A stretch of DNA of 64,000 nt from Sphingomonas sp. Leaf357 (GTDB taxonomy: Bacteria; Pseudomonadota; Alphaproteobacteria; Sphingomonadales; Sphingomonadaceae), in assembly GCF_001423845.1 (NCBI RefSeq), contig NZ_LMPM01000001.1:109259-173258 (forward strand). The letters are read 5' to 3'. Both the position numbers and the translations under genes were made by a program. Of this stretch, positions 51,775-60,876 are shown in pieces. The first letter of the stretch is position 1, and each line of letters starts with the position of its first letter. The notes beneath the pieces are model-generated. The model was given only the letters and a program-made list of their open reading frames with translations. It had not been told where the DNA came from and ran no database searches.

Positions 51775-54768
51775 ATGACGACTTCAGGTCAATTCCGGCG
51801 GCACCGTTCGATGCTGGCGAGCTTTTCGAGCCTGGCGACCTTGATCGTCGCGGCCGGCATCGCCGCACCCGTCGCCGCGCAGACCGCCGATACGCCGGCC
51901 GCCGAGACGACGGAAACGCCCAGCGCGGACGACATCGTCGTCACCGGCACGCGCGTGGTGCGCGACGGCTTCCAGTCGCCGACGCCGCTGACCGTCGTGA
52001 CGCGCGAGGAGATCCTGAACTCGTCGCCGTCGAACAACATCGCCGATTTCGTCAACCAGCTGCCATCGGTCGCCGGCTCGACCCGCCCCGCCAACTCGCG
52101 CCTCAACCTGTCGAGCGGCCAGGCCGGCATCAACACGATCAACCTGCGCAACCTCGGCGACAATCGCACGCTGATCCTGCTCGACGGCCGCCGCTCGGTC
52201 GGTTCGACGATCACCGGCCTGGTCGACGTCAACACCATTCCCCAGCAATTGGTGAAGAGCATCGAGGTGGTCACCGGCGGCGCCTCCGCCGCCTATGGGT
52301 CGGACGCGGTAGCCGGCGTCGTCAACTTCGTGCTCGACAAGAAATATACCGGGCTGAAGGGTGCGATCGACAGCGGCATCACCGACAAGGGCGACGGCCG
52401 CAACTATTCGGTCAGCCTGGCCGGCGGCCTGGCGTTCGGCAGCGAGAATCGCGGACATATCCTGCTCTCCGGCGAAGTCGCGCACCGCGACGGCATCTTT
52501 CAGGTCGATCGCGACTGGAACGCGACCGGCTATGTCCGCATCCAGGACCCAAACTGGACGGCCACCAGCACCACCCCGCAATTCCTGATCCGGCGTCAGG
52601 TCGGCGCGGCGAATTCCACGCCGGGCGGCCTGATCACCGGCAACAGCGTTCTCGCCGGTAGCGGCCTGACGGCGAACAATCTGCGCGGCATCTATTTCGG
52701 GCAGAGCGGCGCGCTCAACCAGTTTCAATACGGCGCGCTGACCTTCCCCTCCCCTACCGGCACCGCGGCGCCGACGCTGACGCAGGGCGGATCGTGGCAG
52801 GTGAACGATTCCGGCCGGCGGATCGGCCTGGATCCGAAAGACGACCGCTACGGTGTCTTCGGCCGGCTGAGCTACGAAGTCGCCGACGGCATCGAAATCT
52901 TCGCGGAAGGCGCGTACAACCAGCAGAAGATCTTCTTCAACGCCGGCCCCAACCTGGCGACCGGCATCGTCTATCAGCGCGACAACGCGTTCCTGATCAA
53001 CGCGCTCGGTGCGAGCCGCCTGACCGGGATCAACACCGTGACGGTGGCGACGACCGCCGCCGACCTGCCATTCCGTGCGATCGACAATCGGCGCAAGGTG
53101 CAGCGTTACTCGATCGGCGCGGAGGGCGTCAGCGAACTGTTCGGCAAGCGCGCGACCTGGAACATCTATGCGCAATATGGCCGCGCCGACCTGCGCGAGC
53201 AGCTGCGCAACGTGATGAACATCACGCGCATGAACAACGCCACCGACGCGGTATTCGCCGCGGCGGGCAATCCGGGCAATTATGCGGCCGGTTCGATCCA
53301 GTGCCGCGTCAATGTCGACGCAGTCACCACCAACGACGACGCCGCCTGCGTGCCGCTCAATCGTCTGGGCATCAGCGTCGCCAATCCGGCGGCGATCGCC
53401 TATGTGCTGGGCAATCCGTATCGCGACGAAGTGACCGAACAATACAACGCCGCGGCGAACCTTTCGGTCACACCCTTCTCCACCTGGGCCGGCGATGTCA
53501 GCGTGGCCTTTGGCGGTGAATATCGCGAGGAAAAGATCCGTGGCTTCGTGCCGGCCGAGTTCCAGCCGACCGTGACCACGACGGCGACGACGAACCGCTG
53601 GTCGGTCGGCAATTACCTGCCCACCAACGGCAAGTACAACGTGAAGGAAGCCTATCTCGAGACCGTCGTTCCGCTGGGTCTGGGCATCGAGCTCAACGGT
53701 GCGGGGCGTGCGACCTGGTATTCGACCGCGGGTTACGTCACGACCTGGAAAGCCGGCGCGACCTGGCAGCCGATCCCCGACATCCGCTTCCGCGTGACGC
53801 GATCGCGCGACATCCGTGCCCCCAATCTGAACGAGCTGTATCAGGCCGGATCGGCCAACAGCGATTCGGTCCGCAACCCCGCCTACACCAGCGACGGGCT
53901 TAACGGTCCGGCGACCTTCGGCTATTCCGCCACGGTGACCGGCAATCTGAATCTGCTGCCTGAAAAAGCGGATCAGTGGAACATCGGCGCGGTGCTGTCG
54001 CCCCGCTTCCTGCGCGGCTTCAACCTGTCGGTCGATTATTACCGCATCAACCTGAAGAGCGGTATCAGCACGCTCGATGCACAGACCATCCTGAATCTGT
54101 GCTATCAGGGCGACCAGACGTACTGCGCCGCTTACACGCAGGATCCGTCCCGCTCCGCGCCCGGCCAGCCCTATCTGCTGTTCCGCAACCAGCCGTTCAA
54201 CGCCGCCAGCCAGCTCACGCGAGGTGTCGACATCGATGCGTCCTATCGCTTCCCGCTGGACGCGATTTTCGCCAAGGCCGGGGGCAATTTCACGCTGCGC
54301 GGCGTGGCGACGCGCTATATCGAGAACCTGTTCAACAGCGGCATTCCGAACACGGTGGTGCTCAACACGGTCGGCGTGAATGGTGGACAGGGGTCGACGC
54401 CCAAGTGGATCTACCGCGTCAACGCGACTTACGACACGGACCATTTCTCGATCACCGCGACCGGGCGCGGCGTCAGCGCGGGCAAATACGTCGCCAACGG
54501 CATCGAATGCCAGACCGGCTGCCCGCTCTCGACCACCCTCTTCCCGACCTATGACAACAATCACGTCTCCGGGCTGTTCTACGCCGATCTCAATCTCACG
54601 ACGAAGATCCGAGCCGGCGGGGCCGATGCTCAGCTGTTCTTCAACGTGACCAACCTGTTCGATCGCTGGCCGTTGCTGGTGCCAGAAACCGGTCTGGCGG
54701 CGAACTCGACCTATTCGGATCTGCTCGGCCGCCAGTTCCGCATCGGGGTCCGCTTCCAGACTCGATAG
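51775..54768 (+). CDS. TonB-dependent outer-membrane receptor
   Basis: The protein has 997 residues. A signal peptide (LASFSSLATLIVAAGIAAPVAAQ) is followed by the TonB-box-like DDIVVTGTRVV and the plug domain: TPLTVVTREEILNSSPSNNIADFVNQLPSV, NLRNLGDNRTLILLDGRRSVGSTITG and VVTGGASAAYGSDAVAGVVNFVLDKKYTG. The C-terminal beta-barrel ends RQFRIGVRFQTR with no final aromatic residue. The ligand cannot be read from sequence. Position opposite a D-amino-acid acylase operon suggests peptides or acylated amino acids rather than iron. Confidence 0.93.
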   Translation: MTTSGQFRRHRSMLASFSSLATLIVAAGIAAPVAAQTADTPAAETTETPSADDIVVTGTRVVRDGFQSPTPLTVVTREEILNSSPSNNIADFVNQLPSVAGSTRPANSRLNLSSGQAGINTINLRNLGDNRTLILLDGRRSVGSTITGLVDVNTIPQQLVKSIEVVTGGASAAYGSDAVAGVVNFVLDKKYTGLKGAIDSGITDKGDGRNYSVSLAGGLAFGSENRGHILLSGEVAHRDGIFQVDRDWNATGYVRIQDPNWTATSTTPQFLIRRQVGAANSTPGGLITGNSVLAGSGLTANNLRGIYFGQSGALNQFQYGALTFPSPTGTAAPTLTQGGSWQVNDSGRRIGLDPKDDRYGVFGRLSYEVADGIEIFAEGAYNQQKIFFNAGPNLATGIVYQRDNAFLINALGASRLTGINTVTVATTAADLPFRAIDNRRKVQRYSIGAEGVSELFGKRATWNIYAQYGRADLREQLRNVMNITRMNNATDAVFAAAGNPGNYAAGSIQCRVNVDAVTTNDDAACVPLNRLGISVANPAAIAYVLGNPYRDEVTEQYNAAANLSVTPFSTWAGDVSVAFGGEYREEKIRGFVPAEFQPTVTTTATTNRWSVGNYLPTNGKYNVKEAYLETVVPLGLGIELNGAGRATWYSTAGYVTTWKAGATWQPIPDIRFRVTRSRDIRAPNLNELYQAGSANSDSVRNPAYTSDGLNGPATFGYSATVTGNLNLLPEKADQWNIGAVLSPRFLRGFNLSVDYYRINLKSGISTLDAQTILNLCYQGDQTYCAAYTQDPSRSAPGQPYLLFRNQPFNAASQLTRGVDIDASYRFPLDAIFAKAGGNFTLRGVATRYIENLFNSGIPNTVVLNTVGVNGGQGSTPKWIYRVNATYDTDHFSITATGRGVSAGKYVANGIECQTGCPLSTTLFPTYDNNHVSGLFYADLNLTTKIRAGGADAQLFFNVTNLFDRWPLLVPETGLAANSTYSDLLGRQFRIGVRFQTR

Positions 54769-54784
54769 GGCGCGATGATCTGCA

Positions 54785-54815
54785 CCGACCCGTTCGTTTC
54801 GCGCGAACGGGTCGG
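54785..54815. terminator. Strong bidirectional hairpin between TonB receptor and tauE
   Basis: A perfect 12-base stem, CCGACCCGTTCG paired with CGAACGGGTCGG, encloses the seven-base loop TTTCGCG. It begins 16 bases after the receptor stop and ends one base before the tauE stop on the other strand, so it can serve both convergent genes. There is no T-run on either side, so termination may depend on Rho. Confidence 0.7.
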
Positions 54816-54816
54816 G

Positions 54817-55596
54817 TCAGACGATCAACTTGCCGCCGACGATCGCGAGCGTCGCGGCGAGCACAGTGCGCAGGATCCGCTCCGGGATGCGCGTCGAGAC
54901 CAGGCTGCCGAGGATGATCCCCGGCACCGAGCCGATCAGCAGCGAGACGAGCAGCGCCGGATCGACCGAGCCCATCGCCCAATGCCCGGCACCGGCGACG
55001 AAGGTCAGCGGCACGGCATGCGCGATGTCCGATCCGACGAGGCGCACGGTCGGCAGGCGCGGATAGAGGATCAGCAAGGCGGTCATCCCCAGCGCGCCCG
55101 CGCCGACCGACGACAGCGACACCAGCACGCCAAGCGCCGCCCCGAGCAATATCGTCAGACGCGCGATACGCCGGTCCGACACCCGGTCGAGCGAGTGGCC
55201 GAAACGGGCGATGATGCGATTGCGGAACAGCATCGCGATCGCGGTGGCGATCAGCGCGAGGCCGAGCGTGATCGTGATCAGCCGCTCCGTGCCCTCGAAA
55301 TGCGTGCCGGCAAAATGCAGCGAGACCAAGGTGACGAGAGTCGCCGGCACGCTGCCCAGCGCCATCCGGCGCACGATCTTCCAGTCGATCGAGCCGCCGA
55401 TGCCGTGCACGACCGTGCCGACGCTCTTGGTCGCCGAGGCATACAGCAGATCGGTGCCGACCGCGGTCACCGGGTGAAAGCCGAACAGCAATACGAGCAG
55501 CGGCGTCATCAGCGATCCGCCGCCCACCCCGGTCATCCCGACCAGCAGGCCGACCGCGAACCCGGCCAGCGAATAGAGCAGATCGACGCCGATCAT
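54817..55596 (-). CDS. TauE/SafE-family sulfite/organosulfonate exporter
   Basis: The protein has 259 residues and about eight helices. It starts MIGVDLLYSLAGFAVGLLVGMTGVGGGSLMTPLLVLLFGFHPVTAVGTDLLYASATKSVGT, the standard family N-terminus, and repeats a related motif in its second half (LSSVGAGALGMTALLILYPRL with GSDIAHAVPLTFVAGAGH). The family exports sulfite, sulfonates or related anions. No sulfur metabolism gene is adjacent, so the substrate stays open. Confidence 0.92.
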   Translation of the reverse strand: MIGVDLLYSLAGFAVGLLVGMTGVGGGSLMTPLLVLLFGFHPVTAVGTDLLYASATKSVGTVVHGIGGSIDWKIVRRMALGSVPATLVTLVSLHFAGTHFEGTERLITITLGLALIATAIAMLFRNRIIARFGHSLDRVSDRRIARLTILLGAALGVLVSLSSVGAGALGMTALLILYPRLPTVRLVGSDIAHAVPLTFVAGAGHWAMGSVDPALLVSLLIGSVPGIILGSLVSTRIPERILRTVLAATLAIVGGKLIV

Positions 55597-55758
55597 ACCG
55601 ATCGAGTTACGCCAGCGCGGGTCGAAATCGCGATCTTGCGGAGGATGGGAGACCTGTCGTTCATACGCCCTCCTCGCCCATGGTCGAATCGTACGCCGAG
55701 CGTGACGGATGCGCGGTGACGGCGCGAGGTAGATTTTCTGCCCCCCGACGAGGCCCAG

Positions 55759-56916
55759 CTAATCGGCGAGGGTGCGCCGGTAGGCCGCCAGGCGTGCGCC
55801 GGCCGCGTCGATCACCGCATCCTGCTTGGCGAAACACAGGCGGATGACGTGATCGTCCGGTGGCGTGACGTGGAAGGCCGACAGCGGGATCGCCGCGACC
55901 CCGGCGGCGGCAACGAGGTCTCGACAGACGCTGCGATCGTCCTGCGCGATGCCGGAGGCGGCGAGATCGACGCACAGGAAGTATGTGCCCTCGCTCGGCA
56001 GCACGGCATAGCCCGCATCTGTCAGCAGTGCCGCGAGCCGGTCCCGCCCGCGTTGGTAGCCCGCGCGCATCTGTCGGAAATAGGCATCGTCCTTGCCCAA
56101 GCCGTAAGCCACCGCGACCTGCAGATTGGGCGGCGTCGCGAACGTCAGAAACTGGTGGGCACGCGCAATCGGCCCCAGCAACGCGGAGTCTGCGACGACC
56201 AGCCCGACCTTCCACCCGGTCAGCGAGAAGATCTTGCCGGCCGACCCAATCTTCACGGCGCGCGCCGCCATGCCCGGCCGCGCGATCAGAGGCTGGTGGG
56301 TGCGGCCGTCGAACAGGACATGCTCCCACACCTCGTCGCAGATCGCGATCAGATCGTGGCGCACGCACAGGTCGGCCAGCGCATCGACCTCGCCCGCATC
56401 GAACACCCGCGCCACCGGGTTCATCGGATCGTTGAACATGATCAGGCGCGTATCCGGGCCGATCGCCGCCGCGATGTCGGCGATCGGCAGCCGCCAATCG
56501 GGCGGCGCGACGGAGACGAAGCGCGGCACCCCGCCGGCGCGCAGGATCAGCGGCACATAGGCGTCATAGGCCGGCTGGATGACGATCACCTGGTCGCCCG
56601 GCGTGATCAGCGCAATCAGCGCCGCCGCCAGCGCCTCGGTCGCGCCGGAGGTGACCAGGATGTTCGGCGCGCCGATATCGAGCCCCTGGAAGCGCCGGTA
56701 ATGCTCCGCCGCCGCGTGGCGCAGCACGTCGAGACCCATCATCGGCGGATATTGGTTGGATCCGTGCAGCACCGCGTCGGCGGCGGCCTGCCGCACGTCG
56801 GTCGGGCCAGAATCGTCGGGAAATCCCTGACCGAGATTGATCGCATCGTGCCGGCGCGCGAGCAGCGACATCTCCTCAAAGATGCTCGTCGGCATATCGG
56901 CATAGAGCGGATTCAT
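55759..56916 (-). CDS. PLP-dependent class I/II aminotransferase
   Basis: The protein has 385 residues. It starts MNPLYADMPTSIFEEMSLLARRHDAINLGQGFPDD, matching the KAT/methionine-aminotransferase-like subgroup. The cofactor Lys is in SAGKIFSLTGWKVG; NDPMNPVAR binds PLP where NPxNPTG is usual (a Met in place of His or Gln); ICDEVWEHVLFDG supplies the Asp contacting the pyridine N; and VIRLCFAK carries the substrate-carboxylate Arg. The amino donor is uncertain. It is divergent from the PAS regulator at 57171. Confidence 0.9.
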   Translation of the reverse strand: MNPLYADMPTSIFEEMSLLARRHDAINLGQGFPDDSGPTDVRQAAADAVLHGSNQYPPMMGLDVLRHAAAEHYRRFQGLDIGAPNILVTSGATEALAAALIALITPGDQVIVIQPAYDAYVPLILRAGGVPRFVSVAPPDWRLPIADIAAAIGPDTRLIMFNDPMNPVARVFDAGEVDALADLCVRHDLIAICDEVWEHVLFDGRTHQPLIARPGMAARAVKIGSAGKIFSLTGWKVGLVVADSALLGPIARAHQFLTFATPPNLQVAVAYGLGKDDAYFRQMRAGYQRGRDRLAALLTDAGYAVLPSEGTYFLCVDLAASGIAQDDRSVCRDLVAAAGVAAIPLSAFHVTPPDDHVIRLCFAKQDAVIDAAGARLAAYRRTLAD

Positions 56917-57170
56917 CCGTGCATCACGCGGGGGATGCGGCAGGGCGGGTGCGGAAGACCGGGATGTTCGCGCAAGATCGGTGCCCTCGTGTCGGCGACG
57001 GAATGGCTCGCACCGCGGCGCTACAGATACGACACCCGTGGCGGACGCGTCCAGCGGTCCCGGCGCGAGCGCGCACCTTCGGGCTGAGCCGCGAACATTG
57101 AACCTGTCCGACCGGCTTCAATGCCGTTAGCAGCTGTCGGCACGATCTCACGCTAGCGACGAGACTGATC

Positions 57171-58667
57171 ATGCCCGCCCTCCACCTGACCGGCGTCGAT
57201 CTGCGCCGGCTCCAGCAGATCGTCACCGGCTTGACCGAAGGGGTGATCCTCGTTTCGCCCGAGCAGGCGATATTGTGGGCGAACGATGCCGCGCTTCGGA
57301 TGCACGGTGCTTCGCACATCCCCGATCTCGGCCGGACGATCGACGAATATCGCACGCGCTTTCGCCTGCGCTACCGCAACAACCACTGGCTGGAGGCGAA
57401 CGACTATCCGCTCGAACGCGTGGTGGCGGGGGAGGCTTTCAACGAGGTGATAGTCGAGGTGATTCCGCAGGGCGAGGAGGAGCCGCGCTGGATTCACCAG
57501 ATCCGCAGCCTGGTGCTGACCAACGCCGACGACGAGCCGGATCTGCTCGTGCTGGTGATGCAGGACGTGTCGCTGCGGTTCGAGGCGGAGGAACGGTTCG
57601 AGCAGACGTTCAACGCTAACCCGGCGCCGGCGGTGATCTGCCGCCTGTCCGACCAGCGCTTCGTGAAGGTCAATCTGGGCTTTCGCGAACTCACCGGCTG
57701 GCAGCGCGACGACGTGCTGGGGCGCAGCGTGTACGAGCTGGACGTGCTGGCCGACGCGACCGACCCCGATCTCGCCAAGGAACGGCTGCGCGAGGGCCGG
57801 ACGATCCCGCAGATGCAGGTCGACCTGCGCTGTGCCGACGGCAGCCGCCGGCTCGCGATCGTCGGCGGACAGCCGATCGACCTGAACGACCAGCCGTGCA
57901 TGCTGTTCACCTTCGCCGACCTCGAGCCGCGCCGCCAGACCGAGGGGGCGCTGCGCGAGAGCGAGGCGCGCGCGCACCGCACGTTCGAACTGGCCCCGAT
58001 CGGCATGGCGATCGCCAGCCTGGACGGACACCGCTTCGTGCAGGGCAATGCCGCGTTCCTCGAACTGACCGGGCTGACCACCGACGAGATGACGCGCCAG
58101 ACCGCGGGCGGGATCAAGCTGTGGGAGACGAGCGAGGCGCGCGCCGAGATCGAGGCCGAGATCACCCGCGACGGCGGATTCCAGGGCCGCGACGCGCAGT
58201 TGCAGCGCGCGGACGGGACGCGGATCGACGTGCTGGTATCCGCCGGGATCATCCCGATGCACGGCAGCGATTGCGTGCTGTGGGTGGTGCAGGACATCGC
58301 CGACCGCCGCCGCTCCGAACTCGAACTGATCGGCGCGATCGAGGCGGTGATGCGCGACACCAACTGGTTCAGCCGGATGATCGTGGAGAAGCTCGCCAAC
58401 CTGCGCACGCCCGCGGCGCACCAGCATATCGTCGAGGTCGGATCGCTGACCGGGCGGGAGCGCGAGACGCTGAGCCTGATGTGCGAGGGACAGGACGATG
58501 CCGGGATCGCCGTGGCGATGGGGGTGTCGCGCAACACGGTGCGCAACAACGTCGCGCGGATCTACGCCAAGCTGGGCGTCAACCGGCGCGGCGCGGCGAT
58601 CATCTGGGCGCGCGAGCGGGGATTTCCGCTGCCGTCATCGCGCGGGGCACCGATCGAAAAACGCTAG
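57171..58667 (+). CDS. Multi-PAS LuxR-type transcriptional regulator
   Basis: The protein has 498 residues. Three PAS domains are visible: about 14-130 (LQQIVTGLTEGVILVSPEQAILWANDAALRMHG), about 138-255 (FNANPAPAVICRLSDQRFVKVNLGFRELTGWQRDDVLGRSVYEL) and about 262-385 (APIGMAIASLDGHRFVQGNAAFLELTGLTTDEM). The C-terminus is a LuxR/FixJ helix-turn-helix: LTGRERETLSLMCEGQDDAGIAVAMGVSRNTVRNNVARIYAKLGVNRRGAAI. With no transmembrane part it should sense a cytoplasmic signal (redox, light or small ligand). The stress-type genes begin 129 bases downstream on the same strand, so they are candidate targets. Confidence 0.87.
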   Translation: MPALHLTGVDLRRLQQIVTGLTEGVILVSPEQAILWANDAALRMHGASHIPDLGRTIDEYRTRFRLRYRNNHWLEANDYPLERVVAGEAFNEVIVEVIPQGEEEPRWIHQIRSLVLTNADDEPDLLVLVMQDVSLRFEAEERFEQTFNANPAPAVICRLSDQRFVKVNLGFRELTGWQRDDVLGRSVYELDVLADATDPDLAKERLREGRTIPQMQVDLRCADGSRRLAIVGGQPIDLNDQPCMLFTFADLEPRRQTEGALRESEARAHRTFELAPIGMAIASLDGHRFVQGNAAFLELTGLTTDEMTRQTAGGIKLWETSEARAEIEAEITRDGGFQGRDAQLQRADGTRIDVLVSAGIIPMHGSDCVLWVVQDIADRRRSELELIGAIEAVMRDTNWFSRMIVEKLANLRTPAAHQHIVEVGSLTGRERETLSLMCEGQDDAGIAVAMGVSRNTVRNNVARIYAKLGVNRRGAAIIWARERGFPLPSSRGAPIEKR

Positions 58668-58796
58668 TTCTGGTTCAAATGCACTAAACGATTTGAGCAA
58701 AGCCGCTCTATTTCGCGCTCGGCCGATCCCTATCTGGGTCGGGCTGAACGATGCGGCAATCCCGCCGCATCCGTTCCGTCGCGAAAGGACCGCAGC

Positions 58797-58979
58797 ATGG
58801 ACGACGACCGCAGCATAGGTGCCGGCAGGCAGGTGAAGGGGTCGATCAAGGAAGCGATCGGCAAGATCACCGGCGATCGTTCGGCCGAGGCCGAAGGTGC
58901 CGCCGAGAAGGCGGCCGGCAAGGTCCAGTCCGCGCTCGGCAAGGCCAAGCAGGCCGCCCGCGACGCCAAGGGCAACTAG
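58797..58979 (+). CDS. CsbD-family stress protein
   Basis: The protein has 60 residues. The core GRQVKGSIKEAIGKITGDRSAEAEGAAEKAAGKVQSALGKAKQAARDA is the CsbD helix repeat. The family is induced by general stress in many bacteria; the molecular role is unknown. It is the first of a run of small stress-type genes that extends to 60876. Confidence 0.92.
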   Translation: MDDDRSIGAGRQVKGSIKEAIGKITGDRSAEAEGAAEKAAGKVQSALGKAKQAARDAKGN

Positions 58980-59033
58980 CACTCCGCCGGGGGTGTCCTC
59001 GCCCCCGCGCGCTCTTTTCAACAGGAAACCATC

Positions 59034-59942
59034 ATGTCCCATGTCTACGAAGACCCGGCTTATGCCGGGAACGCCCCCGTGTCGCCCGGCCACATCGTCG
59101 ATGCACCGGCGCATCGCGCATCGCGCATGTCCTGGCAGGCGGTGTTCGCCGGGGTGACGATCGCCATCGCCATTCAGATCGTGCTCGGCCTGCTCGGCAC
59201 CGGCATCGGGATGAGCCTGGTCGATCCGGTCGCGGGCACGACGCCGAGCGCCAGCGGCCTGGGCATCGGCGCCGGCATCTGGTGGGTGCTGAGCACGATC
59301 GTCGCTCTCGCCGCCGGCAGCTATGCCGCCGCGCGCATCGCCGGCCTGGTCGAAGCGTTCGACGGAATGGTCCACGGCCTCGTCATCTGGGGCGTCACGC
59401 TGATCATCACGCTGTATCTGCTGACCTCGGCGGTCGGCAGCATCATCGGCGGCACGTTCCGCACGATCGGCGGCGTGGCCAGCGCGGCCGGCAGCAGCAT
59501 CGGCGCGACCGCACCGACCGTCGCCAAGGCGGCGGGGATCGACGTCGAGGATCAGGCCTCGGCCTATCTCGACGCGGCCCCGGCCGATCCGGCGCTGATG
59601 ACGCCGCAGGAAGCGCAGAAGGAAGTCGCCAAGCAACTGCCGGCGCTTGCCCGTGGCGGTGCCGACGGACGGAGTGCCGAAGCGCGGATCGTCGATATCG
59701 TCGCGGCACAGCGCAAGATCGCTCGTCCCGAGGCGCAGGCCCAGGTGACGCGCGCCAAGCAGCAGTTCGTCGCCGCCAAGGAAGCGACCGTCGAAACCGC
59801 CAAGAACGCGGCCGATGCGGGCGCGGGCGCGGCCGCCGGGACGTCGTTCACCGCATTCGCGGCCTTGCTCCTCGGGGCAGGTGCGGCCGGCTTCGCCGGG
59901 GCCACCGCCACGCGCCGCCGTCGCATCGTGCGCACCGCCTGA
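59034..59942 (+). CDS. Unassigned membrane protein of the stress gene cluster
   Basis: The protein has 302 residues. Three hydrophobic helices lie in the first half (SWQAVFAGVTIAIAIQIVLGLLG, IGAGIWWVLSTIVALAAGSYAAARIAGLVEAF, MVHGLVIWGVTLIITLYLLTSAVGSII). An Ala/Gln-rich helical segment follows (MTPQEAQKEVAKQL, KIARPEAQAQVTRAKQQF), then a last helix and a basic tail TRRRRIVRTA. I do not recognise a defined family. Similar proteins occur near CsbD genes in alphaproteobacteria. Function unknown. Confidence 0.75.
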   Translation: MSHVYEDPAYAGNAPVSPGHIVDAPAHRASRMSWQAVFAGVTIAIAIQIVLGLLGTGIGMSLVDPVAGTTPSASGLGIGAGIWWVLSTIVALAAGSYAAARIAGLVEAFDGMVHGLVIWGVTLIITLYLLTSAVGSIIGGTFRTIGGVASAAGSSIGATAPTVAKAAGIDVEDQASAYLDAAPADPALMTPQEAQKEVAKQLPALARGGADGRSAEARIVDIVAAQRKIARPEAQAQVTRAKQQFVAAKEATVETAKNAADAGAGAAAGTSFTAFAALLLGAGAAGFAGATATRRRRIVRTA

Positions 59943-60139
59943 CCGGCGGCGCATGGGAGGTCCGCCCCGCCCGACCGGGCGGGGCATGTGGAGCGTGCCC
60001 CGGACAGCGTATCCGACCGGGGCATGTCGGACCGGCGGCCGTCGTCTTCGGACAGCATCCAAAAGCGACGGTCGTCGTCATTCCGCGATCAGTTTCGAAC
60101 ACACCCTTCAAAAACACCAACTCGTTGAAGGACTACATC

Positions 60140-60433
60140 ATGGACACGCATGAAATCACCGGTGGGATCAAGCAGGCCGCCGGCACGGTCGAGGAAAGCT
60201 TCGGTCGCGCGACCGGCGACCGCGCCACGGAATTGTCGGGCGCGGCGCGCAAGGTCGCAGGACAGGTCGAGGGGGCTTATGGCGACGCCGTCGACATCAC
60301 CCGATCGACCATCGGCCACAGCCCGTTGCTGTCGCTCGGCCTGACCGCCGTCGCGGCGTTCACGCTCGGCGCGTTGGTCTCGGGTTTCGCCCGCAGCGCA
60401 CCCCCCGCGCCGCCGGCCCGGCGCAAGCGCTGA
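60140..60433 (+). CDS. CsbD-like protein with a C-terminal membrane helix
   Basis: The protein has 97 residues. The N-terminal half, MDTHEITGGIKQAAGTVEESFGRATGDRATELSGAARKVAGQVEGAYGDAVD, repeats the CsbD helix pattern. The C-terminal half carries a hydrophobic helix SLGLTAVAAFTLGALVSGFA and ends in a proline/arginine tail. The fusion anchors a CsbD-type segment to the inner membrane. The 197-base gap before it has no gene. Confidence 0.8.
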   Translation: MDTHEITGGIKQAAGTVEESFGRATGDRATELSGAARKVAGQVEGAYGDAVDITRSTIGHSPLLSLGLTAVAAFTLGALVSGFARSAPPAPPARRKR

Positions 60434-60440
60434 GGCCGCG

Positions 60441-60626
60441 ATGTCGGACAGCGAGGATCGCTATCTCGCCGAACGCGCCGAGACCAGCCGGCGGCTGGCC
60501 GAAGCCGCCACCGACACGGCGGCACGGCGGGCGCATCTGGCCCTGGCGGAGCGATACGAGCAACGCCGCGCGGCGGACCGCAGGGGTGACGATCCGTCAC
60601 AGGAAGCGCCCGCCGCCGACGACTGA
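60441..60626 (+). CDS. Small charged helical protein of unknown function
   Basis: The protein has 61 residues, with a single predicted helix (EDRYLAERAETSRRLAEAATDTAARRAHLALAERYEQRRAADRR) and an acidic tail. It begins seven bases after the preceding gene, so it is probably translated from the same mRNA. No conserved domain is recognised. Confidence 0.55.
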   Translation: MSDSEDRYLAERAETSRRLAEAATDTAARRAHLALAERYEQRRAADRRGDDPSQEAPAADD

Positions 60627-60729
60627 ACCCGAACCGTTTTCCATGTTTCGCCCCCATCAGGGGCGAGCCAACCGGCGCCAGCGTCCCGATCATCGCGATG
60701 CGACGCCCCAATCGAAGAGGACCAAGACC

Positions 60730-60876
60730 ATGACCAACAAGACGATCGCCCTCGTTTCCGCGCTTGCCGCCCTGTCGCTGTCGGCGTGCAACACCGTCAA
60801 CGGCGCCGGCAAGGACATGAAATCGGCCGGCAGCGCCGTCTCCAAATCGTCCGGCAAGGACGGCAAGAAGAACTAG
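60730..60876 (+). CDS. Entericidin A/B-family small lipoprotein
   Basis: The protein has 48 residues. MTNKTIALVSALAALSLSACNTVNGAGKDMKSAGSAVSKSSG contains the lipobox LSAC and the Gly/Lys-rich mature part typical of entericidins, which are stress-induced lipoproteins of unclear function (once proposed as toxin and antidote in E. coli). It ends the stress gene run; a hairpin follows at 60902-60930. Confidence 0.9.
   Translation: MTNKTIALVSALAALSLSACNTVNGAGKDMKSAGSAVSKSSGKDGKKN

Noticed and set aside
58746..60126. Possible EcfG general-stress promoters (GAAC and CGTT pairs at 58746/58772 and 60097/60123)
   Set aside because: The spacing is 22 bases in both, not the 16-18 expected, and the second would put the transcription start almost at the ATG. 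Kept only as a hint.
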